From Verrucomicrobiota bacterium (GTDB lineage Bacteria > Verrucomicrobiota > Verrucomicrobiia > Limisphaerales > PALSA-1396), in assembly GCA_016200005.1 (NCBI GenBank), contig JACQFP010000064.1, forward strand, positions 103,990-167,989: a stretch of 64,000 nt of DNA, in the 5' to 3' direction. The position numbers and the translations under genes were made by a program. Positions 1 through 10,600 of the stretch are shown one piece after another; positions within the stretch are counted from its first letter, which is position 1, and each line of letters begins with the position of its first letter. The notes below the pieces were generated by a model. It was not told the origin of the DNA, made no database searches, and saw only the letters and a list, made by a program, of their open reading frames with translations.

Positions 1-1167
1 GTGGAGGGTTTTTTTAAGGAAGGCGTCAAGCCCGACGTTTGCTGGCGTGACGCCGGCGCCGGCGGGCCGCACACCTGGTATCCGTGCAGCACCGGCCTTT
101 TCTCGGGCGACAATAATATCTGGCTCAACACCGGCGATTGGGAAGTTGATCCGGCCAAATATCCGGCCGGGTTCAAGCCCTACAGCGATTGGATTCACGC
201 GCGGGGGTTGAAGTTCCTGTTGTGGTTCGAGCCGGAACGGATTGGCAACACGAATTCGTGGCTAAGCAAAAATCATCCCGAGTGGATTTTGCCGCGAACG
301 CGTTGGACGGTAGGTTACATCCTGAATGAAGGACATCCGGGCGCCTTTCACTGGCTGACGAATCATTTCGATGCCTTGATCAAGGCAAACGGCATTGACT
401 GGTATCGAGAGGACATGAATGGCGACGGGCCGTTGACCGCGTGGCGCACCAACGACACTGCCAATCGTCAAGGCATTACGGAAAACTTCTACGTGCAAAA
501 CCACCTTGCGTATTGGGATGCCTTGAAGGCCATGAATCCCGGATTAAGGATTGATTCGTGCGCTTCAGGCGGCAGGCGCAATGATCTCGAAACCATGCGG
601 CGGGCGGTGCCGTTGACCCGCAGTGATTTCGAGTTCGTTTACATGCCGAATGTCGTGGATGGAAACCAGTGTCAGACCTATGGCGCTTCGTCGTGGCTGC
701 CGTTTCAAGGCACGGGCGCTTATCTTTATGACCCGTATTCCTTCCGCAGCTTTTACATGGCCTCATTCGGCATGGGAGGACTTTCTCCTGAAACAACTGC
801 CGCGCAGAAGCAGGCCTATAACGAGTGTAAGAAACTTGGCCCGGCCATCATCCATGGCGACTACTATCCGCTGACACCGTACAGCCGCTCGAACAATGTG
901 TGGATGGCCTGGCAGTTTGACCGGCCGGATCTTGGCGAAGGTCACGCCCAGATCTTTCGCCGGACCAATAGCCCGATTGCCACCATGTCCTTCCCATTGC
1001 AGGGATTGGAGCCGGAGCAGACCTACGAAGTGGAGGATTTCGACAAGGCAGAAAAATCGTCGGTTTCGGGAAAAGACCTGATGAAGACCGGCCTCACCGT
1101 CACGTTGGGGCCTCGCGGATCGGCGATCTTCCAGTACAAACTCATCAAGCCGGCGGCCAAAAAATGA
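1..1167 (+). CDS. GH36-like alpha-galactosidase-related glycoside hydrolase, 5' end outside window
   Basis: The reading frame is open from base 1, so the N-terminus is cut by the window edge; 388 residues are visible. Motifs of clan GH-D are present: WFEPER at residues 75-80 (family form WFEPE), REDMN at 136-140 with D138 where GH36 has its nucleophile Asp (usual KWD), SCASGGR at 186-192, and RSDF at 207-210 with D209 in the place of the acid/base Asp. A small C-terminal beta domain with YEVEDF follows. The family hydrolyses alpha-galactosides or related alpha-linked sugars. The change from KWDMN to REDMN suggests a divergent subfamily, so the substrate is open. The next gene starts about 70 bases downstream on the same strand. 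Confidence 0.8.
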   Translation: MEGFFKEGVKPDVCWRDAGAGGPHTWYPCSTGLFSGDNNIWLNTGDWEVDPAKYPAGFKPYSDWIHARGLKFLLWFEPERIGNTNSWLSKNHPEWILPRTRWTVGYILNEGHPGAFHWLTNHFDALIKANGIDWYREDMNGDGPLTAWRTNDTANRQGITENFYVQNHLAYWDALKAMNPGLRIDSCASGGRRNDLETMRRAVPLTRSDFEFVYMPNVVDGNQCQTYGASSWLPFQGTGAYLYDPYSFRSFYMASFGMGGLSPETTAAQKQAYNECKKLGPAIIHGDYYPLTPYSRSNNVWMAWQFDRPDLGEGHAQIFRRTNSPIATMSFPLQGLEPEQTYEVEDFDKAEKSSVSGKDLMKTGLTVTLGPRGSAIFQYKLIKPAAKK

Positions 1168-1234
1168 AATAAACCAACTGACCACCAATATGCCCATACA
1201 TCACGTTCCAGGTTCCTCGTTGCGAGGAGCGGCG

Positions 1235-3169
1235 ATGCTCGCCGCGTTCGCGTTCTTCACCGCCACGCTCGGAGTGTTTCCCGCCGACGCCGGCCAAAAC
1301 CTTTACGTCTCCAAGCTCGGCGACAACTCGGATGGCTCGTCGTGGCCGAAGGCGTTTCGCACCGTCCAGGCCGCGCTCAACGCGGTGCCGGATGCCAAGG
1401 GCGGGCATCGCATCATCGTCCGGCCGGACACTTACATGGAGGCGAATCTGTTCCCCGCCCACAAAGGGGTCGCCGGCGCTTACAACCTGCTCATCGGCGA
1501 TACCGATGGCCGTCTTGGCTCCGGCACCAGCGGTTGGGTGATCCTCGATTCTGGCGACGCGGAGAAAGGGTTCAAGAGTTATGATTGGTGGGGTACGATT
1601 CGCGCCTATAAGCGAGGTTGGTCGAAGGAACACAAAGCCGAGACGTTCTCCTCGATCGGTTGGGATCGCTGGAAATTCAAGAACCTCTACGCCACGGGCG
1701 GCGACGCCGGGCTATTTTTCGATCTCGTGGACACGGCGGAGCCGTTCACCGTGATCGTCGAGGATTGCATCAGCATCGGCCGCGCTTTCGGCGGCGGTGT
1801 TGGCAACATCCTCTCGCGCCCCGACGAACCGTGCGTGTTCCGTCGCTGCAAGCTCTGGTGTCTGGACTGGTGGGGCGATGCCGCCGGCGCCTACGTGCGC
1901 GCCGAGCATCCGGAAATGCCCACGCATCCGGACGTGGTGTTCGAAGACTCGACGCTCGTCGGACCGGACAACGCGTTGCAGGCCGGCAATCCCGGTTACA
2001 GCGGCTTTACGCGCGTGAAGGTGAAGAACTGCCAACTCGTTTCGCTCAACTTCTCGCAACCGCAGGGCAAGCCCGGCTCCGGCGTCATCCACAGCACGAT
2101 TGAAGGCCGCTTCCTGCACGTGGACATCGAGGATTCCACGTTGATGGGCTGCAAGATTTTTGGCGCCGGCAAAGGTGACGTCAGTTTCACGACGGCGGGC
2201 GACGTGAAGGCCTACGTGCAATTCAACCAAGACGTGCCCAAGGGCATGCACCGCCTCGGCCACTGGCCGGCGGACGTGTTTCAAACCATTCTGCCAAACG
2301 CACCGCCCGCCAATCGCCACGCGCTGAAGAGCGAGCGCCCGGAATCGCGCGAGGTTTGCGAAGTCGCACCCATCGTTTGGAAAAACCGGCTGACGTTGAT
2401 GAAATGCCTGCGGCCGGCCAGCGGCGGCACCAAGGCGGACTACACCATCTCGCTCGAAGACGTGGAGACCGGGCGCGAACTCGCACGCTTCGCCGAGGGT
2501 TACAGCCTTGCCTCCGCGTTCGTTCACAAAGGTACGCTCTACATTTTCGCGTCGCGCTTTGAGTCGGCCGACTGGAACGACGTGACGATGTTCAAATCCA
2601 AGAACCTCAAGAACTGGGAGCAGAAAGTCGTCGTATCGCAGGAAGGCGAACACCTGTTCAACAGTTCCGTGTGCGCCACGCCCAAGGGTTTCGTGATGGC
2701 TTACGAATCCAATGACCAGAAGTTCACGCCGTTCACTGTGAAGTTCGCCACGTCCACTGACCTGGAGAACTGGACCAAACTGCCGGACACCGTGTTTGGC
2801 GCGGACCGCTACGTCGCCTGCCCGTGCCTTCGTTATATGGACGGCACCTACTATGTGCTCTACACGGAACACCGCACGCCGCGCTGGTTCTTCGAAACCT
2901 ACCTCGCGCGTTCGAAGAACTTGAAGACGTGGGAACTCAGTTCCGCCAACCCGGTGCTCACGCCCGGCCTCAACGACGGCATCAACGCTTCCGACCCGGA
3001 CATCATCGAGTTCAAGGGGAAGACCTATCTCTACTACTCGGTCGGCGACCAACACACCTGGGCCAAGCTCCGGCGCTCGGTCGCCGACGTCCCGCTCGCG
3101 AAGTTCTTCGACGGCTACTTCCCTGGTGTTCGGGAGTCGAACGCCAGCCCTCCCGCAGCGAACCGATGA
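1235..3169 (+). CDS. Secreted two-domain protein: beta-helix plus GH43/GH32-like five-bladed propeller
   Basis: An upstream ATG at 1190 is in frame, but ATG 1235 follows a purine-rich GAGGAG and opens directly into a signal peptide, so it is preferred (644 residues). The N-terminal half has beta-helix features, starting with the phrase YVSKLGDNSDGSSWPKAFRT typical of DUF1565/pectin-lyase-like folds. The C-terminal half (from about residue 385) has repeated blade motifs such as FKSKNLKNWE, ATSTDLENWT and ARSKNLKTWE, plus ASDPDIIEFKGKTYLYYS, as in GH43/GH32-type propellers. A role in hydrolysing or binding plant or algal polysaccharide outside the cytoplasm is inferred. Catalytic acids were not assigned. 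Confidence 0.75.
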   Translation: MLAAFAFFTATLGVFPADAGQNLYVSKLGDNSDGSSWPKAFRTVQAALNAVPDAKGGHRIIVRPDTYMEANLFPAHKGVAGAYNLLIGDTDGRLGSGTSGWVILDSGDAEKGFKSYDWWGTIRAYKRGWSKEHKAETFSSIGWDRWKFKNLYATGGDAGLFFDLVDTAEPFTVIVEDCISIGRAFGGGVGNILSRPDEPCVFRRCKLWCLDWWGDAAGAYVRAEHPEMPTHPDVVFEDSTLVGPDNALQAGNPGYSGFTRVKVKNCQLVSLNFSQPQGKPGSGVIHSTIEGRFLHVDIEDSTLMGCKIFGAGKGDVSFTTAGDVKAYVQFNQDVPKGMHRLGHWPADVFQTILPNAPPANRHALKSERPESREVCEVAPIVWKNRLTLMKCLRPASGGTKADYTISLEDVETGRELARFAEGYSLASAFVHKGTLYIFASRFESADWNDVTMFKSKNLKNWEQKVVVSQEGEHLFNSSVCATPKGFVMAYESNDQKFTPFTVKFATSTDLENWTKLPDTVFGADRYVACPCLRYMDGTYYVLYTEHRTPRWFFETYLARSKNLKTWELSSANPVLTPGLNDGINASDPDIIEFKGKTYLYYSVGDQHTWAKLRRSVADVPLAKFFDGYFPGVRESNASPPAANR

Positions 3170-3256
3170 ACCAAATCATGCAACCATGAATCGCGGAATG
3201 GCACACACGCCCCCAGATGTCGTCGGCGGAACAAGGGGCCGCCCGGTCCGCGATGC

Positions 3257-4840
3257 TCACTTCAAGGACAGCGAGCCGGCCGGCACATCCGGGGCGACTT
3301 CCGTGGGCTGGCCAACGCCCGCGAGGTCGTTGGCGATGAGCGTGACATTGCGTGCGGCGTCGCCAGCCAGTTTGAGGAAGGTGCCGTCCTTCGCACGCGG
3401 TTGGCAGCCGCGAATGATCGCGCCGCGCGGCTGAATCAGGCTCAACATGGGCGCGGCGCCCGGCCAGAAACCGGCGTCGAGTCCGTCAATCGCCAGGTCT
3501 TCGAGGTCGTCCATGACCATCGCGTGACGCAAGTCGGGCTTGGAGGTCCGCAACCGCACGTTGGAGAACCGCAGCCCGTTCACATGGCGGGCGTAGAACC
3601 CATAAGCGGGCAGTTCGCCGAACATCAGGCACTCCGGGTATTGCTTCGGAAGTTCCGGGACTTCCTTTGCCGTCAACTCGCGGTCGCCGCCGCCCTCGAA
3701 GGTGAACGCGAGATTGCTGAGCAGGACGTTCTCGATGGGATGTCCCGGCTGGCCGGTGATGGAGCAGCCGATCTTTCCGACATCGGTCGCGACGATGTTG
3801 TTGATGACCACGTTCCTGAACGAGCCGATGGGCTGGGGTTGCATGTCCTTCTTGAAAGGCCGCGCGCGGTCGCCGAGCCGTAGAAAAAGCGGCACGGTGA
3901 CGCCGTGAATCGTGATGTTGGCGATGGCGATGCGCTCCAGTTGGCCGCCGTCCACCAACTCGAGCGAGATGCCGCTCAGCCCGCGCCCCTTGCCGCCAAC
4001 CAGCCTCTCTCCACGGGGCGACGTGACGACGCAGTTGACAATGGTGATGTCCTTGAAACCGCCGTTGGACTCCGTGCCCAGCTTGATCGCGTTGGCATGG
4101 CTGCGGGCGACACAGTCGCTGATGGTGACGCTCTCCGTTGGCCGGTCGAGCGTGCTCTTGAGCGTGATCCCGTCATCATCGGACTCAAAGACACACTGCG
4201 AAACGAGGCAATCCTTGCAGCCGTCGAGGTCAATGCCGTCGTTGTTGGCGTTGCAGAAATTCCACACGCGGATGCCGCGCACCGTCACGCGCTCGCACGC
4301 GAGATAATGCTGCATCCACATCGCCGAGTTCTGCAACCGCAGGCCCTCGACGCGCACGTCGCGGCAATTCACCAGCCGGAGGAGATACGGCCGGTCTTCG
4401 TATTGCCGCCCAGGTTTCCTGGCAAAGAAGCGGCCCTGGCCGTCAATCAACCCGTCGCCGACCAGGCCGACGTTTTCGAGGTTCTCGCCGGCGATGAGAT
4501 TTTGCTTCACGTAATTGTCAGTGTAGGAACGAATGGCCGGGATGTTGTGCGGGTAATCGCCGACATTCGTGCTGCCGAGCAGGGCCGCGCCCGCCTCGAT
4601 CCGCAGCGTGACATGGCTGCGCAGGTAAATCGTGCCGGAGAGAAACCTGCCGCCTGCGAGCAACGCCGTCCCGCCGCCGGAAGCCGCGCACTTGTCAATG
4701 GCCGTCTGAATCCCCTTCGTATCCAACTGCGTGCCGTCGCCCGCCGCGCCGCAGTCGCGGGCATTGACCGTCAGGCCGTGCGCATTGAAGACGGTTGCGA
4801 GACAGCCGAGCGCGACCGCCAGAAGGTTCAAGGTTTTCAT
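3257..4840 (-). CDS. GH28 family polygalacturonase-like glycoside hydrolase
   Basis: The longest frame begins at 4957, but the ATG at 4840 opens a clear signal peptide (MKTLNLLAVALG...) and is taken as the start, giving 527 residues. The mature protein starts like GH28 enzymes with NARDCGAAGDGTQLDTKGIQTAID. Family motifs follow: NNDGIDLDG at 199-207 (usual NTDG), DDDG at 221-224, and SHANAIKLGTE at 247-257 in place of the G-H-G region. GH28 enzymes hydrolyse galacturonan or rhamnogalacturonan by inversion. Export to the periplasm is inferred. It lies convergent to the upstream propeller gene. Confidence 0.88.
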   Translation of the reverse strand: MKTLNLLAVALGCLATVFNAHGLTVNARDCGAAGDGTQLDTKGIQTAIDKCAASGGGTALLAGGRFLSGTIYLRSHVTLRIEAGAALLGSTNVGDYPHNIPAIRSYTDNYVKQNLIAGENLENVGLVGDGLIDGQGRFFARKPGRQYEDRPYLLRLVNCRDVRVEGLRLQNSAMWMQHYLACERVTVRGIRVWNFCNANNDGIDLDGCKDCLVSQCVFESDDDGITLKSTLDRPTESVTISDCVARSHANAIKLGTESNGGFKDITIVNCVVTSPRGERLVGGKGRGLSGISLELVDGGQLERIAIANITIHGVTVPLFLRLGDRARPFKKDMQPQPIGSFRNVVINNIVATDVGKIGCSITGQPGHPIENVLLSNLAFTFEGGGDRELTAKEVPELPKQYPECLMFGELPAYGFYARHVNGLRFSNVRLRTSKPDLRHAMVMDDLEDLAIDGLDAGFWPGAAPMLSLIQPRGAIIRGCQPRAKDGTFLKLAGDAARNVTLIANDLAGVGQPTEVAPDVPAGSLSLK

Positions 4841-5252
4841 CGGGTCAGGTTTGCGTTTGCTTTTTGCAGGCGGCTTTTTGGGAACCTTCTCAAACCACTT
4901 TTCGGAGTTGGGTTGATGGTGGCAGTTCGATTTTCGGCCTGTCTGCGTGCTCCGCACAGGCAGGTGTGGCTGGTTTCATACTTGGTGCCTTCAGTTGGCG
5001 GTTTCCTGAAGGTTAATCTTCTGTCCACGTGCTCATTTGCGATTTCTCCGCAATCCACTGGAGCGTCGCGCTCGTCAACCTGATTAACCGCGCGTCGAGT
5101 GCGTGTCAATGCTCTGGACTTAGCTTTTTTCGAAAGACGCCGCTGCGTTCGGCGAAAAACTGGCGGCGCAGCGACGAGGAAGTGTTTCTGGCGGAACGCG
5201 GCGGATAGCCCCCGCCTCGATCAAGCGGCGGGAAGGGAACTCAACGGCCGGA
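4841..5252. other. Intergenic region, no gene seen
   Basis: These 412 bases lie upstream of the GH28 gene and downstream of the methyltransferase-nuclease gene. Open frames here are extensions or shadows with no recognisable protein features. The promoter of the GH28 gene is expected here, but I could not identify a convincing one. Confidence 0.5.
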
Positions 5253-7478
5253 TTAGGGCGTGGCTTCTGTTCTCGCGCGATAAGTTGCTAAATCCGCGTC
5301 TGTCACTTCTTTGGGAAAAACCAGCTTGTAATGCTTTTCAGAGGAAATGGTAACTCCGTTTTCGCCAGATTCGAATTCGAAAAGCGCGATAATCCCTGCA
5401 TTCATGAATTGAGCGGCAATCGGCCTGCAAACCAGCAGGGGAAATTTGGTTGCGCAAACCGCGAAGTCTTGCTCGATCTGCACGATATTAAGTTTGTCCG
5501 TGCCACCTTTTGCTTGAACTGGGAAAACGTAATGCGCCCCCTTCTTATCGACCCCAATGTAGATTTCATCAGTCTCGACTTGACCCATCTCCGGGACGGT
5601 CGTGCGGAGATGATTTTGAATCGAGTAACACGTAACGCCACTGAATATATCGACCAGCCTGTTATATCGCACCTTTGCGAGCAGCGCCTGCTCATCGTTG
5701 AACGCATACTTGGCGACAATTCCCGGCGTCGAATCAGGAACTTTCGTTACCGCCAAATGTTCGTTGGGAACAATTGGAGTGTTTGCGATCAAAGCAAAAC
5801 TGTATTTGCTGCGCCCGGCGGGACGGATAATCCAAATCTCCTTTTCGCCCGCAAGAGACGTAATGGATTTTGGCAACAACGCCCGGTATCGAAAGGTATA
5901 GACCAAATCGCCGAGGTTTTTGGGGAGTGTGACCTTTAGCTTTGTGGCGAACCTTTCCATCTCGTGCCGTTCAAACGGCACTTCGCGCATCCCCTTTTCA
6001 TATTTCGAGAAAAAGATTTTCTCTATGATGGCAGAGTAACGGTTAATTTTCTTTGCCGGCTTTTTCAATGGTTCGTCTTTCATGCTCATAATGTTCCAGG
6101 TCGGTTCTTGAGGATAGGAACTAATTTTCATTGGTCCCGGCCAACGGAGGATGATAACCTCTTCGCGAAGCTGCTCTTTAGTAGCCGTTGCCAACCGGGT
6201 TCTAAACAAATCAATACCTACGACTTCGTATCCAAGAGATTTCGCCAAATCGGCCAAGAGCTGGCCGGTCCTGATCATTACCCGCAAATAGGACGCTTGA
6301 TCACCCACGACGTACGCCAGTTGCGCACCGGGGCGGAGGACCGGCCGGAGGTCCATCAGATGGCGCATCATGCCGCCGAAATACAGTTTCGTGACGCGTG
6401 CGTAAAGTCGCTCGAAGCCGGACGTCTTGCCAAGTTCGATTCGACGCCTTTCAATTGCGTCTGCAATCCGCTGAATCTCCTCGTGATTTTCAACCAGCCG
6501 GTCGTCTGTATCACTTTTGTAAACGCTGCGCGTGTTTGACCGAACCAAACTTTGCTTCAGGCGTCGCAGATCATCCTTGCTCTTGATGAATCCTAACAGC
6601 ACCGATTCGAGACGCGTCGTCCGGGTATAATCCTTTTCGTTTGGGTATGGTGGAGATGTTATTACGGCATCAATTGAACTTGGCCGTAAGAGCGATATCA
6701 GATCGCGCGCATCGGCCTGATGGATAATCGCCGGAGCTCCAGCTATTTGGTTCAGCTTCCGCAAATCATTTGCAATCTTTTTGACGTTGCGGAGCCAGGG
6801 GCCGACCACGGCAGCGTCTTGCTTAACCGTCCCAACGCCAATCTCAGGGCCAAAGTGCAAATTGCTTATGTCGTTCACCAAACTCTTCGCAAGCGCCAGA
6901 TGCTCGTGCCGAGCTAATCGTTCGTCTTTATTTTCCTCCAGCGTTTCCAAGAGCACCAAAGTTTTATGGAGCGGAAGTGGGCTTATCGAATCGGTCAACA
7001 AAAGCTTCAGCAAATCGGGCGTGAGTTTCTGGAGTGTTGGAACAATCATTTCCTTCGATTTGAACAATGGGAGCGCCCCTTCGTCCTCAATTCCTTCGCT
7101 CGCATATTTGTCCAATGCGATCTTCGCAATCTGAGTTGCGTGCCTGATTAGAGCTTCTGGGTCTGTTTCCCAATCAACTTTGGTGCGGCTGGCGAATGCA
7201 GCCATTGGATTGGGTTCAATCCCAAAGCTTGGGATTCCGTGCTTTTTGCATTCCACCAAGGTGGTTCCGGTGCCGCAAAAAGGATCCAAAACAGTGTGTC
7301 TTGCGTCGAGTGAAAACCGGTCAATATAAGTTCTTACCAAATGAGCTGGAAACGATAGAACAAAGCGATACCAGTCGTGGGCAGCATGATCTTCAACCCG
7401 GAGCTTGTTGTCCTCGCGAGGGAGCGACAACACGCTGACCGGAGCGTCTCGGGTTGTAAGGTCAACTGAATTTAGCAT
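5253..7478 (-). CDS. Single-chain DNA methyltransferase with C-terminal PD-(D/E)XK-like nuclease domain (candidate restriction-modification fusion)
   Basis: The ATG at 7478 (741 residues) is preferred over the 805-residue frame because the extra N-terminus has no domain character. Motif I, DPFCGTGTT, is at residues 65-73 and motif IV, SPPYP, at 275-279; the S-P-P-Y form is usual for N4-cytosine methyltransferases. The last 110 residues contain an acidic residue in VDKKG followed by PVQAKGG (QAK at about 655-657), resembling the D...(E/Q)XK core of restriction nucleases. The inferred role is a type IIG/IIC-like enzyme that modifies and cuts its own site, or an orphan methyltransferase with a decayed nuclease. 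GC is visibly lower than in the flanking genes, suggesting recent transfer. No separate specificity gene is adjacent. Confidence 0.78.
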   Translation of the reverse strand: MLNSVDLTTRDAPVSVLSLPREDNKLRVEDHAAHDWYRFVLSFPAHLVRTYIDRFSLDARHTVLDPFCGTGTTLVECKKHGIPSFGIEPNPMAAFASRTKVDWETDPEALIRHATQIAKIALDKYASEGIEDEGALPLFKSKEMIVPTLQKLTPDLLKLLLTDSISPLPLHKTLVLLETLEENKDERLARHEHLALAKSLVNDISNLHFGPEIGVGTVKQDAAVVGPWLRNVKKIANDLRKLNQIAGAPAIIHQADARDLISLLRPSSIDAVITSPPYPNEKDYTRTTRLESVLLGFIKSKDDLRRLKQSLVRSNTRSVYKSDTDDRLVENHEEIQRIADAIERRRIELGKTSGFERLYARVTKLYFGGMMRHLMDLRPVLRPGAQLAYVVGDQASYLRVMIRTGQLLADLAKSLGYEVVGIDLFRTRLATATKEQLREEVIILRWPGPMKISSYPQEPTWNIMSMKDEPLKKPAKKINRYSAIIEKIFFSKYEKGMREVPFERHEMERFATKLKVTLPKNLGDLVYTFRYRALLPKSITSLAGEKEIWIIRPAGRSKYSFALIANTPIVPNEHLAVTKVPDSTPGIVAKYAFNDEQALLAKVRYNRLVDIFSGVTCYSIQNHLRTTVPEMGQVETDEIYIGVDKKGAHYVFPVQAKGGTDKLNIVQIEQDFAVCATKFPLLVCRPIAAQFMNAGIIALFEFESGENGVTISSEKHYKLVFPKEVTDADLATYRARTEATP

Positions 7479-7563
7479 TTGAGAATCTTTGCAACGATCT
7501 TCATCGAAGTAAACTTGAATGCTTCCATTGAAACAAGGGTGGAAGTCAGCCGCAGAATTATAA

Positions 7564-7589
7564 AGCGGCCTCCGTTTCCGAAGGCCGCT
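7564..7589 (-). terminator. Hairpin downstream of the 7667-11044 gene, possible terminator
   Basis: An 8-bp stem, AGCGGCCT / AGGCCGCT (7564-7571 with 7582-7589), encloses a 10-base loop. Read on the minus strand it is followed by TTTATAAT, a weak U-rich run. It lies about 80 bases past the stop of the minus-strand gene ending at 7667. Confidence 0.45.
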
Positions 7590-7666
7590 GTGAGTTTGCT
7601 TACGTTGTTCCCGGATTTTTAGGCCGGCGGAGTTGGCGGCGGTGGGCCGGATGGAATCCCGGCCGC

Positions 7667-10600
7667 TCAATCGGTCTCCACGCGCACGCCGTCGAGGTGG
7701 AAGACTTGGTCCTTCGCGCGCGTGCTGTGTTCCCCGAGCACTTCAAGCCGGAGCGTGTGCGGGCCAGCCGTCGCGAGTTCCTTGCGATAGATGCAGACGC
7801 CCCAGATGTCGTCGGCGGAATAAGTGTCCACGACTTCTAGCGCCGCGCCATCAATGCTGACGGCCACTTTGCCGCAGTTTGCGCCAAGCTTGCTGAACAC
7901 GAGCACGGTCCGGCCATTGAAACTCAATTCGGCGCTGACGCCCTTTTGATTCGAGGACGAGAGCGTGTGGTTGTGCGTGAGGAGCAGATTGTTCTGGTGC
8001 TTCCATTCGCCGCCGAACTTGATCCCGCCTCCCGACGCATCGTCGAAGACTTGCGCGGGCTTTGCCGCCGGGCCTTTGGCCGCGACCCGGGCTGAGACGT
8101 TGCCCGCACCGTCCACCGTGCGAATTTCGTACCGTGCCGCCAAATCAGCGCCGGCAGAGTGGTCGAAGTAAAACGCTCCCTTGGCCACTTTGTCCAACGC
8201 TGCGCCGTTGCGAAACACCTCGTAGTACGAAACCCAATTGTCGTCCGTGCCCGCCTTCCAACCAAGTTCGACGCCAGGATAGCCCATGTTTTCACCGCTA
8301 CGCTTGGAGACTCGCGAGGGTGGCGTTGGCGGTTTCGTGTCCAGCTTGCTGCCGGGATGGAGGGGCAGATTAAGGTAAATGAGTTCCCCGGCTGGCATTT
8401 TGTCGAACGAGATGCCGCGCTCCATCAGGTCGGTGCCGGTGCGCCGTTCGCTCCGATCAGATTCGTGGAACGAAACGAAGTAAGTTTGCTGCGGCAAAAG
8501 TCCTTTGGGCTTGATCGTGACCGGGCCGGGCGCGGGCCGCTTGGGGATGATGACGCCGCGCTTGCCGTCGCGACTCAACCGCTGGAAATACATCGTCGGG
8601 TCGTCGCCGGTGATCAGCGGACGGAAGACGCGCACCCAGCGGCCCACGACGCCTTGCTGATGCAGGTAGTGATAAATGTCCACCAGTTCGCGCAACCCTT
8701 CGAGCTTCGCGGCGTCCGTGGTGTCGCCGGTCATGTCGAAGTTGATGCAGAGCAACCCGCGCCAGGTGGCTTTGTTGTAGTCGTTCGGATTCCAGACGTC
8801 CGGAATGTCGCTGGTCTTGTCCGGCGGGAAGAGCAACGCGGCGTAATAATTGCGCAACGGGCCGACGGCGCCGTCGCTGAACGAGAACGCCGAGGCGTAC
8901 CGCGTGTAGTCATAACCGCCGTAGTTGCCGCCGCCGTTGACGGCTTGGAAGGCGCACTTCGGATGTCGGTCGAGGAACGTGCGGATCAGGCGGCGCAAGC
9001 CTTCGTCCTGCGCGAGCATTGCGCTGTCGCCTCCCTCGCGCTTGGCGGTGAAGAAACTGTCATTGCGCCACTCGAAGTCACCCCAGCGCGCGACAAACTG
9101 GTCGTGTTGGTTCTGCATGAACGCGACCACTTCCGGCTTCGACATGTCGAGCGTCTCGCCCAGCAGCCAGTCCGGATGCTCCTGCGCGACGCGCGACTTC
9201 TTGTCCACGGTGTAAAGGAAGGCGTAAATGAGCTGGCCCATGTCGTGTTTGCGGAGGTAGGCGATGGTCGTGCGGAAGTCCGGGCCGTTCCAATCCCCGG
9301 CGCGATCCCACCAACCCCAGTCGCGGTGATAAACATCCGCGCCGACGTAGCTCATCAGATCAGCGACGCGAAACACTTTGCGAAACGTGCTGTCGTAATC
9401 CGGCCCGCCGCCGGTCCAGGCCGCGCCGGGTTGACCCCAACCCGTGCCGTTCATCCAGTAGCCCAACATGCGGATCGCCGGAAACCAGCCGTCCCTCGTG
9501 TAATCCCAGAGATAGCGATACTGCCAGTCGAGACACTCGTTGCCGGCGTTGTCGAGGTCATCATAGTAGAGGCCAACGAACGCCTTCGGGGTCGTAACGG
9601 ATTCGCCTGGCGCGAGGGTTTGTTGGTGACCGGCCACTTTGAGTTGGGCCGTGACGCTGCCATTCGGATTGAGCGAGAACGACGAAGTCCAGTGTCCGAA
9701 GTAATCCCAGCCGATGAAAATGCCCTGCTTCGTGTCGTTGGCGTAAAGCGCATACCACGGAGCGTAACTCGCACTCCCCGGCCGGAAACCATAGCTCGTG
9801 TTGCTGCCCACGCCGTTCCCCGTGTTGCAAATCGAGCCAGTGACATGGACCTGGCCCGCCTTCGGGGCCGTCCACACGCGAGCGGCATCTTGTCCGACAT
9901 CAGGATGCTGATCGCCGATGCCGACGAAGGGCGTGCCGGTGGCGTTGTCCTTTTCCTTTCGCCACTGCTTCGGGGTAGGATAGTAAACGAGGTCAACGAA
10001 CTTGCCGTTTTCCAGATACTGATAGCGCCAGCCGTTCCTGCCTTGTTGTTCGCTGAACTCCTTGGAGGCGGTGTGCGTCTCGCCCTGTGGGATAGGCGCC
10101 ACCGGTACTCTGCCGGGTTCTGGACGATATATCCCACGGGGCGAGCCATCGGCGTAGGTGATCCTCGGGTCAAAGGCCGTCGTGTCATAGCCGATGTTCC
10201 CGTGCATGTTGACGAGAAAGACGAGCTGGTCACCGGGTTGAACGTCGGCGTTGAAATCGAACGGGACGCGCACTGTGGCGTTGGCAACGTACTGCCAGTT
10301 TGTGGCGGGCCAGACTTGCCGGCCATTGAGCAAAACCTTGGCGTCAACGCCGTCGCCGGGAAATTGCTGCGCACCGATCATTTCGGCGGGGAAAGGTTCG
10401 TAGGAATCAAACGTCCGCGGCTTCACCGGATCCAACGACTCGGTCTTGAGCTTCCAGGAGCCGGGGTTGTTTTCGCCGCCGGACATCCAGGAGAAATCCG
10501 GGGACGACACCGCGCCCGGCTGGACGGTGACGTTGAGAAAACACGGGTCGTGGATGGGCAGCGGAACCGTGCCGGCGTTCTTGAACGTGACCCACTCGCG

